Below the pieces are notes generated by a model. It saw nothing but the letters and a program-made list of their open reading frames with translations, searched no databases and was not told the origin of the DNA. The position numbers were made by a program, and so were the translations under genes. Positions 53,705 to 60,949 of a DNA stretch of 64,000 bases are shown here, piece by piece. This DNA is from Pseudomonadota bacterium (GTDB lineage Bacteria > Pseudomonadota > Gammaproteobacteria > Steroidobacterales > Steroidobacteraceae): contig JAFEDS010000013.1 in NCBI GenBank assembly GCA_018241505.1, forward strand, positions 249,417 through 313,416, in the 5' to 3' direction. How positions within the stretch are numbered: the first letter of the stretch is position 1; the number at the start of each line of letters is the position of its first letter.

Positions 53705-53724
53705 AGCGATCGTTCGCGATCGCT
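53705..53724 (-). promoter_or_regulatory. Hairpin AGCGATCG-CGAA-CGATCGCT between riboswitch and gene
   Basis: Perfect 8-bp stem with a CGAA tetraloop, about 25 nt after the riboswitch, right behind an AAGGAG sequence and followed by TTTGC. It is the natural candidate for the expression platform; without a longer T-run it is not a textbook terminator. Confidence 0.45.
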
Positions 53725-53747
53725 CCTTAACGAAACCGCGTGCCAGC

Positions 53748-53851
53748 GCGATTACGGCAACTCCGCTGTCGTGGGCCTGTGCGAGCCTTTAGACCGGAAG
53801 TTTTGCGTCCCCGCCTTTCGGCGGGTTTGCCTTTGCAAGGCGGGTGTGACA
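53748..53851 (-). promoter_or_regulatory. Cyclic-di-GMP-I (GEMM) riboswitch
   Basis: The minus strand carries the hallmark core: GGCAAACC (53831-53824), a stem capped by GAAA (53819-53816), GGACGCAAA (53810-53802), CTTCCGGTCTAAA just after, then a second stem ending in GCGGAGTTGCCG (about 53765-53754), which parallels GCGGGGTTACCG of the well-known Vc2 aptamer. The order and spacing of P1b, the tetraloop/receptor pair and P2 are right. It lies in the leader of the Ig/Fn3-DprE1-DprE2 operon, so this operon should respond to c-di-GMP. Whether binding turns it on or off cannot be read. Confidence 0.88.
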
Positions 53852-53894
53852 TCTGCTTGGCGAGCAGGTGTTCCACGTGCCTCGGGTGACTATG

Positions 53895-53910
53895 TGCAAC
53901 CACTGTGCCA
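53895..53910 (-). promoter_or_regulatory. Consensus sigma-54 promoter TGGCAC-N5-TTGCA
   Basis: The minus strand reads TGGCACAGTGGTTGCA, a full match to the -24/-12 consensus with correct spacing. The predicted start is near 53884, about 33 nt before the riboswitch aptamer. The PrsR-like activator encoded 3 kb away is the obvious regulator. Confidence 0.85.
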
Positions 53911-54044
53911 TCTTTTGAATTACCATATTTTCCAGTGGCTTGCGGTGGCAGCGGAAGGTTAACCCAGGCTGAACGGCAGGATCTTGTGTTGCCGGGTGCC
54001 GACAGCGGCAGCGGCGGCGAATTGTCCAGGTGGAGCTAAGTGTC

Positions 54045-54058
54045 TGAATTTAAATTCA
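54045..54058. promoter_or_regulatory. AT-rich palindrome TGAATTTAAATTCA
   Basis: Perfect 14-bp palindrome in GC-rich surroundings, about 165 bp upstream of the predicted sigma-54 start, a usual distance for an activator site. It may also serve the rightward WcaJ-like gene. Confidence 0.4.
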
Positions 54059-54238
54059 AAACAGTCAGGTCGCCGATGCCCGACAGGTTGGCCTGCAGCG
54101 GCCGGGTGGGCGAAACTTGCGGCTGCACCGCCGGTCTACAGCGCGGTCCAACTGACTTTATTTCCAGGCTTTTGCAGCACAGCGGCCGCAAGAAGAGGCG
54201 AGCATGACGGTGGAACGCGACATGTCCCGTAACCCCGA

Positions 54239-55657
54239 ATGACCAATCCCGTCGTCGTCAAACAAACCCTGCGAATGGGGTTGTTGAGTATTGCGCAGAC
54301 TGTCGGCTTGCCGCTGTTGGCCAGCGCGTTGTTGGCTCTGGAAATGCTGGGATTCGGCATTCCGATCGACCGCCCGTTCGTGTTGCTGCTGACCTTCGTG
54401 GTCATTCTCGGCGTGCCCTTCCTGCAACCCGAGCGCGGCATGATGACGCAGCTCATTGGCGGAAGGCGGCGTCTCGTGGCGCGGCTGGCGTTGCGTTGGA
54501 TGCTGCTCCTGTGCGTCCTGCTCGCCATCGGCTACGCCACCAAGAGCTCCGACCACTTCTCGCGCGGCCTGCTGTTGACCTGGGCGGTAACCACGCCGCC
54601 GGTGCTGGCGGGACTGGCGCTGCTGATGCACGAAGCGCTCAACCGGATGTTGTCGGATCCCGCCAGCGCGCGGCGCGCTATTTTTGTGGGCTACAACGAA
54701 ATCAGCGTGTCGCTGGCCCAGCGCGTCGAGAGGACGTCCTCGGCCGCCCTGCGCGTAGCGGGCTTCTTCGACGATCGCGCCCCTCACAGGCTCGGAGGCG
54801 CGGCCGAAGGCGATATCCCACTCGAGATCCAGGGTGGCCTGAAAGACATCATCGAGTACGTACAGAGTAACGCGATCGATGTGATCTTCGTGGCACTGCC
54901 CGTCAGCCACATAGCCCGTGTCCAGAAGCTGCTCGATGACCTGCGCGATACCACGGTCTCCATCTACTACGTGCCGATGGTGTTTCCATTCGACACCATT
55001 CAGGGCGGGACCAGCGAATTTCTCGGCGTACCGCTCATTGCGTTGTGTGAGACGCCATTTCACGGCACGCGCGGTGTCAGCAAGCGCCTGACCGACCTGG
55101 TGCTGGGCATCCTGATCCTGTTGCCCATCGCACCTTTCATGCTGTTGATCGGCCTGTTGGTGCGGCTCACCTCCCCGGGTCCTGCGATTTTCAAGCAGCG
55201 CCGCTACGGACTGGATGGCCAGGAGATCATGGTCTACAAGTTCCGCACCATGACGGTGACGGAAGACGGCGGCGCCATCAAACAGGCCACCAAAGACGAC
55301 TCACGCATCACGCCGCTGGGACGGATGTTACGTCGCACATCGCTCGATGAGCTGCCGCAGTTGTTGAACGTGCTGCAGGGGCGGATGAGCCTCGTCGGCC
55401 CGCGTCCGCACGCGGTGGCGCACAACGAGCAGTATCGCAAGCTGATCAAGGGTTACATGATTCGGCACAAGGTGGCGCCGGGCATGACGGGATGGGCGCA
55501 GGTGCACGGCATGCGCGGCGAAACCCAGACTCTCGAGCAGATGGAGCAGCGGGTCAAGTACGACCTGGACTACCTGCGCAACTGGTCGCCGTTGTTGGAT
55601 CTAAAGATCCTGGTCAAGACGGTTCTGATTGTTGCGCGAGGGGACAAAGCCTATTGA
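54239..55657 (+). CDS. wcaJ: Undecaprenyl-phosphate glucose/hexose phosphotransferase (WcaJ-like)
   Basis: Initiates EPS repeat-unit synthesis by moving a hexose-1-phosphate to undecaprenyl phosphate. 472 aa: about four N-terminal TM helices (10-130), a CoA-binding-like Rossmann segment (about 145-260, FVGYNEISVSLA), a re-entrant helix (KRLTDLVLGILILLPIAPFMLL) and the catalytic Bac_transf domain with SPGPAIFKQRRYG, VYKFRTM, RRTSLDELPQLLNVLQG, MSLVGPRPHA and PGMTGWAQVHG. The last about 190 residues match the family fully. Sugar (Glc, Gal) cannot be told apart here. The 3' end overlaps the convergent Wzy-like gene by 57 bp. Confidence 0.92.
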   Translation: MTNPVVVKQTLRMGLLSIAQTVGLPLLASALLALEMLGFGIPIDRPFVLLLTFVVILGVPFLQPERGMMTQLIGGRRRLVARLALRWMLLLCVLLAIGYATKSSDHFSRGLLLTWAVTTPPVLAGLALLMHEALNRMLSDPASARRAIFVGYNEISVSLAQRVERTSSAALRVAGFFDDRAPHRLGGAAEGDIPLEIQGGLKDIIEYVQSNAIDVIFVALPVSHIARVQKLLDDLRDTTVSIYYVPMVFPFDTIQGGTSEFLGVPLIALCETPFHGTRGVSKRLTDLVLGILILLPIAPFMLLIGLLVRLTSPGPAIFKQRRYGLDGQEIMVYKFRTMTVTEDGGAIKQATKDDSRITPLGRMLRRTSLDELPQLLNVLQGRMSLVGPRPHAVAHNEQYRKLIKGYMIRHKVAPGMTGWAQVHGMRGETQTLEQMEQRVKYDLDYLRNWSPLLDLKILVKTVLIVARGDKAY

Positions 55658-57007
55658 GGCGGCGGTGGCCTGCTGCCGCCGCAGGTCGCGGAAAGTCGGC
55701 CGTGCCGGGGCGCGTGCCTCCTGTTGGAGCTGAACCCGCCGCGCCGCCACGACTCCGGCCGTATACCAATACAGATATGACAGGATCGCGTATGCGTGCA
55801 GGGCGGCGTAGAACGTAGCTGCCCCAAAGACCGCCACGACGCCGATGTAGCCCACGGCGAACGGTCCGGTCAGTTTGTTGGTATCGTGCCGGGCAACGTA
55901 GATGGCATCGAAAAACACCATCGCGTACAGCAGGAACACGATCAAGGTGCCCAGCAGGCCGATCTCGAGCAGAAAGATGGAGAACGAGATGTAGGCAAAA
56001 GCCTGGAACAGATCGTAGTAGCGGCCCGTGAACTGCTCACCCAGGTTGGAATGCGAGGCGTTGCCCAGTCCCAAACCGAAAGCCAGCTTTACCGGGTCCT
56101 TGGCCAGGTACTCAACGGGCACCCGGACGGCATCGCCGCGCCGGGCCAGCTTGTGACTGCCGATGCCCGTGCCCCCCTTGGTGTTCATGTAGGTATCCAT
56201 CTGCTTCTGGTCGGTGAAGAAGTCGAGCAGATGACGTTCGTTCTTGTACGGGTTGTTTTGCGCGAAATAGTCGTAAACCGGCACCATGATGGCGCCCACA
56301 ACCACCAGCAGCGCGAGGGCCATGAAGAACACCTTCATGCGTTGGCCGGATGCAGAGCCGGCGACCACGGTGGCAAGAAGCCCCAGTGGCAGCAGGACCA
56401 CCGTCGCCTTGGTCTCGTTGATCATCGTGGGCAACAACAGCAGCAGGAAGATGCCGATGAATCGCCCGCGGGTCACTTCCTTGCGCATGAAGTAGGCGAG
56501 CCACACGACCACAGCGGCCACGAGAAAAATCGACAGAATGCCCGAATCGGTCGCTGTGCCCCGGACATCGTCGCCCGAGAAACGTCCGGCGGCCCAGATC
56601 ACATAGCGCTGGTAACAGGCGATGGGAACCTGGGCCAGGGCGATGTACAACAGGACCTTGAAGGTCAACCGGGTCTGTTTCTCGGTGAAGGGAAACACCG
56701 CCGGAATCAGGAACATCGGCATGGCGCGCAGATATTGGCGCATGCCGGCGACCACCGGGCCGGGCTCTTCGGAGTTGGCGAAGAAGGCACAGACAATAAT
56801 GAAAACAGCGATTCCGAACGCCGCCCAGTATTTGCCCGAGATCAGGCCAAAGCCTTTGCGCATGCCCTCGAGCAGCACTGCCACGGTGATGGTGGCGGAC
56901 AGCAGCTCGGGAACGAATTTGACGTACGCAATGGGCGCGGAGAGCACGATGCCCAGGAATTCGCACACCGAAGCGGCGCAAAGGGCAATGAGGGTTAGCG
57001 CGAACAT
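55601..57007 (-). CDS. Wzy-like EPS polymerase / O-antigen-ligase-type membrane protein
   Basis: 468-aa membrane protein with about 10-11 TM helices and a large periplasmic loop (about 235-325) after YFAQNNPYKNERHLLDFF, containing Arg- and His-rich GIGSHKLARRGDAVRVP and GLGNASHSNLG. The general plan is that of Wzy/EpsG-type polymerases. It lies opposite the WcaJ gene and the two overlap at their 3' ends, so it is a natural partner in the same Wzx/Wzy system. The basic C-terminal tail (about 435-468, RPTFRDLRRQQ) is cytoplasmic. Differs clearly from the ligase-like protein at 17.6 kb. Confidence 0.72.
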   Translation of the reverse strand: MFALTLIALCAASVCEFLGIVLSAPIAYVKFVPELLSATITVAVLLEGMRKGFGLISGKYWAAFGIAVFIIVCAFFANSEEPGPVVAGMRQYLRAMPMFLIPAVFPFTEKQTRLTFKVLLYIALAQVPIACYQRYVIWAAGRFSGDDVRGTATDSGILSIFLVAAVVVWLAYFMRKEVTRGRFIGIFLLLLLPTMINETKATVVLLPLGLLATVVAGSASGQRMKVFFMALALLVVVGAIMVPVYDYFAQNNPYKNERHLLDFFTDQKQMDTYMNTKGGTGIGSHKLARRGDAVRVPVEYLAKDPVKLAFGLGLGNASHSNLGEQFTGRYYDLFQAFAYISFSIFLLEIGLLGTLIVFLLYAMVFFDAIYVARHDTNKLTGPFAVGYIGVVAVFGAATFYAALHAYAILSYLYWYTAGVVAARRVQLQQEARAPARPTFRDLRRQQATAASIGFVPSRNNQNRLDQDL

Positions 57008-57026
57008 GCCGGCGAGAGTGTACCAA

Positions 57027-57045
57027 GCCCCGCGCGAGGCGGGGC
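57027..57045. repeat. Hairpin GCCCCGC-gcgag-GCGGGGC
   Basis: Seven-bp GC stem just upstream of the Wzy-like gene; part of a double-hairpin region between two minus-strand genes. Confidence 0.4.
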
Positions 57046-57069
57046 GCCGTCATGCTCGATTCGAATCAC

Positions 57070-57097
57070 CCCGGTCCGTGCGCGGGCACGGACCGGG
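57070..57097 (-). terminator. Strong 12-bp stem-loop after the TIM-barrel gene
   Basis: CCCGGTCCGTGC-gcgg-GCACGGACCGGG is a perfect 12-bp stem starting 15 nt after the TIM-barrel protein stop. No T-tract follows on the minus strand, so it may stop transcription only partly or act as an RNA-stability element. Confidence 0.55.
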
Positions 57098-57111
57098 CTG
57101 CGGGAAAGTCC

Positions 57112-58413
57112 TCAGTTATAGGGATTTACCGTATTCACGCTGGCCCCGGCGGCCTTGATGAACGGGTACTGGGCCGTGGTCCACTGTTGGGCGGGCGTCC
57201 CGTAGTTCCCCGACTGCAGGAAGTTGATGTCGAAGAAGAAGTACTGCGCCTTGTCCAACCCGCCACGGACTTTCCAGATGTCCTCCAGAGTCGGAATGGG
57301 CTTCATGTTCTTGGTGACATAACCGCCGATGTCGGTGATTTCCACATCCGGCCCGAACAGGATCTTGCCGCGCCAGTCGGTGCTTCCCTTCCACCAGCCG
57401 CGATAGACCTCATCGGAGAAGATGGCGCGATTGTAGTCCGGGTTGGTTTTAGGGGGCGCGCCCGGGCCGGCGTGCTGCGGGCCGTCGTAGGGCAGATTCG
57501 GATAGGTCCAGGATTCGATCCAGCTATCGGCGCCGCCGAGCATCATCTTGAGGCTCTGCAGGCGCGTGAACACCTTTTGCCAGTTGGCCGCGCTGTCGGA
57601 GCGCTTGAACAGGTAGTTGGCTGACAACTGCACATTGGAAGTCTTGAAACCCTTCTGTGGATCGCGCAGCCCGTCCATCAGAGCGTAGAGCTGCGTGAAC
57701 ATCCCGCCTTCGGAATAGTCGTAACCGGGTGTCGCCGGGGTTACCGCGCTGCCGGAGGTATCGATCCCAAAGGCGGTTTCCTCGAACATGGTGACGCCTT
57801 CGAAGTTTGGATCGCTGTCATAACGCGCCGCCATCGCCTGGAACATTGCGATGTAGGCATCTGTCACGACCTTGTTATAGCGCTTTGCCGAGACGCCGCG
57901 CGGCGCCGGTTCGTAATTGACCATCACGTTTTCCGCGCCGTATTTATTGACGAGCCAGTCGGGCACCACCTTGCGCCCGTTCGCAACACTGGCATTTGCG
58001 GTGATGACCGCATCCTGCACGCGGACCCACAGGCGCTTCTTTTCCGCCTTCACGGCCGCCAGGTACTGATCGATGAGCGTCCAGTCATAGCTCGGACCGG
58101 TGGTGCCCCGGTCGATGGTGCGCCACATGATGGCGATCGCGATGCCGGCGACGTTGTCATTGTCCTGCAGGCTCTGGATGAGCTTCAGGTCCGCCGGCAG
58201 CTTGCCCGCGGACACGCCACCTGCGTAGTTGAAAAATGGGTAGAATCCCGGATGAAACTTCAGCGACCCGGTGCTGGGCGGCTGGGTGGTGACGCAGTTC
58301 GAGCCGATACAGATCTGCGGCGGCGGATTGGGTCGCTTGTTGGCAGCCAGCGCCAGGTTACAAGTCAGCAGCGCGCCCAGCGACACGCATAACAATCGAT
58401 CACGTAATGCCAT
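57112..58413 (-). CDS. Secreted protein with putative TIM-barrel glycoside-hydrolase fold
   Basis: 433 aa with a signal peptide (cleavage near LALAAN, residue 24). No firm family. The body looks like a beta/alpha barrel: FHPGFYPFFNYAGG at the start, IAIMWRTIDRG, WVRVQDAVITANA, VTMFEETAFGID with a Glu pair where many GH barrels keep the acid/base, and late YRGWWKGSTDWRGKILFG plus AQYFFFDINFLQSGNYG. Related hypothetical proteins recur next to EPS polymerase genes. GGGAG lies 7 nt before ATG 58413. A periplasmic or outer glycanase/EPS-processing role is a guess. Confidence 0.65.
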   Translation of the reverse strand: MALRDRLLCVSLGALLTCNLALAANKRPNPPPQICIGSNCVTTQPPSTGSLKFHPGFYPFFNYAGGVSAGKLPADLKLIQSLQDNDNVAGIAIAIMWRTIDRGTTGPSYDWTLIDQYLAAVKAEKKRLWVRVQDAVITANASVANGRKVVPDWLVNKYGAENVMVNYEPAPRGVSAKRYNKVVTDAYIAMFQAMAARYDSDPNFEGVTMFEETAFGIDTSGSAVTPATPGYDYSEGGMFTQLYALMDGLRDPQKGFKTSNVQLSANYLFKRSDSAANWQKVFTRLQSLKMMLGGADSWIESWTYPNLPYDGPQHAGPGAPPKTNPDYNRAIFSDEVYRGWWKGSTDWRGKILFGPDVEITDIGGYVTKNMKPIPTLEDIWKVRGGLDKAQYFFFDINFLQSGNYGTPAQQWTTAQYPFIKAAGASVNTVNPYN

Positions 58414-58453
58414 CAGTCACTCCCGCCTGTTTCGAGTCCGGCGTATCAGGACT

Positions 58454-58470
58454 CCCGCCAGCATGGCGGG
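58454..58470. repeat. Inverted repeat CCCGCC-agcat-GGCGGG
   Basis: Six-bp perfect arms in the 208-bp divergent gap between the TIM-barrel and acyltransferase genes. A tandem GTCAAACT pair lies about 30 bp to the right. Possible operator; weak. Confidence 0.35.
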
Positions 58471-58621
58471 CTGTAAACTTATCCACGGGGGCTGTATGGG
58501 TCAAACTGTCAAACTCTGGCGACAGTCGGGCAACATACCGGCGAACGAGTGTCCAACCCCGGGTCCTGCTGCGGCGCGCAGGTGATACAGCGCGGCGCCG
58601 ATTCGATGATCCGGGCGCAAT

Positions 58622-59743
58622 ATGACACGCTCGACAGTTTCAGACCGGGACCCAATGCACGAAACCATTTCCGCCAGTTCACATTCGCGCCATGTTGCGA
58701 CGCCGGTCGTCGCCACGCGGCTACAGTGGGTGGATCAGGCCAAGGGGATCGGCATCGTCCTCGTGGTGTTTGGTCATGTCCTCAGTGGCGTCAAACTCGC
58801 GGGCTTGAAGCTCGATCCCCAGTTCTTCCGATGGACCTGGGATGCCATCTATTCGTTCCACATACCGCTGTTCTTTTATCTGTCGGGCCTGTTTTTCCCG
58901 CATTCCTGGCAGCGGCGGGGCCTGCGCGGCGTCATGCTGAGCAAGGTTGACACGCTCGTCTATCCCTACGTGCTGTGGTCCCTGCTGCAGGGTTTTTTGC
59001 AAGTTGCGATGTCGCAGCACATTAACAACCCTGTCACGTTGGGTGAGGTATTCTCGCTGCTGTGGCATCCGCGCCAGGAGTTCTGGTTCCTGTACGCGTT
59101 GTTTTTCGTCTACTTGATCGCCTGCCTGCTGTACGCTGTATTACCCCCGCAACGCCGTTGGATGTTGTTGGTTGCGGCCGTGGTTTTCTACTTCTTCCGC
59201 GCCGGTGTGCCGCGCTGGCCGTCCATCATGTATCCGGCCTGGTACCTGGTCTATTTCCTGGCCGGCGCGCTGTTACATTCTGCAACACAAAGCATCACGG
59301 CCCAGCCGCGCCGCTGGCTGGCGCTCGCCGTGGCGGTATTTGCCGGGGCCACGGTGCTGGCGCACTGGCTCGCGCAAACGGTTCCCTATGGTCAGTCGAA
59401 CCCGCTGATTTCCGCCGGCAACCTGCTGTCGGCGGTCGCGGGAACGATGATGACGGTGTGTTTGAGCGTCCTGCTGGCAACCCGGGGCGTGCGCCTGATG
59501 GCACAGCTCGGACGGATGTCCCTGCAGATCTATCTGTTGCATACGACCGCGGCCGGCGCGGTTCGCATCGCGCTCATCAAGCTGTTGGGAGTCAACAGCG
59601 TGCCGCTGCACCTGCTGGTGGGCACGGCGGTGGGAATCGCCGCGCCAATGGTCTTCGTCTATCTGCTGGAGCGCTGGAAAATCCCGGGTCTGTTCGCGCC
59701 GCCGCCCCGGTTCCAGTTACAACCGGAACCGGCGCGCGCCTAG
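58622..59743 (+). CDS. Acyltransferase family 3 membrane protein (no SGNH domain)
   Basis: 373-aa membrane O-acyltransferase with about 10 TM helices. Family marks: LQWVDQAKGIGIVLVVFGHV (the catalytic His in FGH), YSFHIPLFFYLSGLFF and LGRMSLQIYLLHT. It would acetylate EPS sugars. It is shorter than the enzyme at 12-13.9 kb and lacks the extra esterase-like domain, so the two probably act on different positions. ATG 58622 is used; ATG 58655 (with GGGA upstream) is an equally good start. The stop overlaps the convergent radical SAM gene by 4 bases. Confidence 0.82.
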   Translation: MTRSTVSDRDPMHETISASSHSRHVATPVVATRLQWVDQAKGIGIVLVVFGHVLSGVKLAGLKLDPQFFRWTWDAIYSFHIPLFFYLSGLFFPHSWQRRGLRGVMLSKVDTLVYPYVLWSLLQGFLQVAMSQHINNPVTLGEVFSLLWHPRQEFWFLYALFFVYLIACLLYAVLPPQRRWMLLVAAVVFYFFRAGVPRWPSIMYPAWYLVYFLAGALLHSATQSITAQPRRWLALAVAVFAGATVLAHWLAQTVPYGQSNPLISAGNLLSAVAGTMMTVCLSVLLATRGVRLMAQLGRMSLQIYLLHTTAAGAVRIALIKLLGVNSVPLHLLVGTAVGIAAPMVFVYLLERWKIPGLFAPPPRFQLQPEPARA

Positions 59744-60873
59744 TTGTTTTCGAAGCTCTTGAGCGGATAACGCGTCTCGGGCGTGTTGCGTCCGCGGACC
59801 AGCGGGGCCTTGGCCTTCTGACCGAGGAACGACGTGCGCTGCACGTGCGGTGTTGGTTCGACGTGCGAATAGTCGATATAGCGGTCGAATGCAATGTGGC
59901 CGCCCATCGATACCTTCAGCTTGTTCTGCAACACCCACATCAGCGGCCCCATCTTCGGCAACTGCGGGATGATGTTGGAGCGCATGGCGGTGCGCGCTGT
60001 GGTCACCATCCAGCAGTTCTGCTTGCAGGCGTGAACCTTCTGCCGCGCGATCTGTGCCTCGGGGCTCGCCATGATGTCGGCCCACGACTGCCGGGCCAGG
60101 TTGCCCATCAGCAGGTCGGAGCGCACGTTGCACGACCAGACATCCGACCAGGGGTCGATGAAGGCGAAATCGCTGCCGGCCGTGCAGGTGATCAGGCGCT
60201 CGTGGCCCAGGATCTTCTCTATCAGGCCCAGGTTGAGGTACGCGCGGAACCAGTTCTTCGGCTGTTTGCTGCTGAGCTGCGAGGTGATCAAGCCCTCGAC
60301 TTTGCGGGCTACGGTCTTGCGGTCATAGAAGTAGTTGTCGTTCTTGTAGAACTGCCAGGCGTTGTGCAGGGTGGACGTCGACAATTCAACACCCATCTGG
60401 CGCGCCATCTCGTATACCCGTACGAGCTGGTCGACATTTTCGTCCTGGATGACAAACGCGAAGCCCAGGTCCTCGCCGCCGGCTTCCTGCAGGGCGCGCA
60501 TGCCGGCCATTTTCGTGGCGTAGCCGTCCTTCTCGCCGCGGATCGCGTTGTTGGTGGCCTCATCGCCCTCGACACTGAAGCGCACCTTGATCTTCGGGTA
60601 TTTCTTGATGATGGGCACCAGCTTCTCCGGATGCAGCCCGTTCGAGCTGATTTCCAGGATGCGTGCCTTCGGATACAGCACATCGATGATGTCGGCGAGA
60701 TCGCGCCGCAGGGTGGGCTCGCCGCCGGACACATTCAGGTTGTCGAAGCCGCCGGGCAGCTTGGCCAGCGTCTCCACGGACACTTCTTCCTTCTGGTCCG
60801 TGGGATTTTTCCAGATGTAGCACATCTGGCACCGGGAATTGCAGCGGTAGGTCGAGATGACTGTCAGGTCCAT
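59740..60873 (-). CDS. Radical SAM protein with SPASM-like C-terminal cysteines
   Basis: 377 aa. The [4Fe-4S]-SAM motif is STYRCNSRCQMCYIW (Cys11, 15, 18), then NVSGGEPTLRRDL (SAM contact) and VRFSVEGDEATNN. The C-terminal half has extra cysteines in ITCTAGSDFAFIDPWSDVWSC and HACKQNCW, as in SPASM/twitch auxiliary-cluster proteins. Such enzymes in EPS loci are often annotated as MoaA/SkfB-like without a known reaction. ATG 60873 is used because AGAG precedes it and the cluster motif follows at once; TTG 60906 is less likely. It is downstream of two GT4 genes (76-nt gap) on the same strand. Possible peptide or sugar modification; substrate unknown. Confidence 0.8.
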   Translation of the reverse strand: MDLTVISTYRCNSRCQMCYIWKNPTDQKEEVSVETLAKLPGGFDNLNVSGGEPTLRRDLADIIDVLYPKARILEISSNGLHPEKLVPIIKKYPKIKVRFSVEGDEATNNAIRGEKDGYATKMAGMRALQEAGGEDLGFAFVIQDENVDQLVRVYEMARQMGVELSTSTLHNAWQFYKNDNYFYDRKTVARKVEGLITSQLSSKQPKNWFRAYLNLGLIEKILGHERLITCTAGSDFAFIDPWSDVWSCNVRSDLLMGNLARQSWADIMASPEAQIARQKVHACKQNCWMVTTARTAMRSNIIPQLPKMGPLMWVLQNKLKVSMGGHIAFDRYIDYSHVEPTPHVQRTSFLGQKAKAPLVRGRNTPETRYPLKSFENN

Positions 60874-60949
60874 GGATAGCTCTTGTTGACGCACCGCTTT
60901 GAACAACGCGCGGTGCGTGAGTTGGGGCCCGCGGGGGCGGGCAGCAATA

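Larger units (their letters stand above)
53618..54238. promoter_or_regulatory. 621-bp divergent control region (Ig/Fn3-DprE operon / WcaJ)
   Basis: No gene seen. Leftward elements in transcription order are the sigma-54 promoter (53910-53895), the c-di-GMP-I riboswitch (53851-53748) and a hairpin (53724-53705). The right part has an AT-rich palindrome at 54045-54058. A rightward promoter for the WcaJ-like gene must lie here but I cannot place it. Confidence 0.7.

Noticed and set aside
55796-56998. 400-codon frame antisense to the Wzy-like gene
   Set aside because: Gln/Glu/His/Arg-rich shadow of a membrane protein; the minus strand shows clear TM periodicity.
59062-60879. 605-codon open frame antisense to the radical SAM gene
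   Set aside because: Overlaps two well-supported genes and has no recognisable domain or low-complexity-free core.
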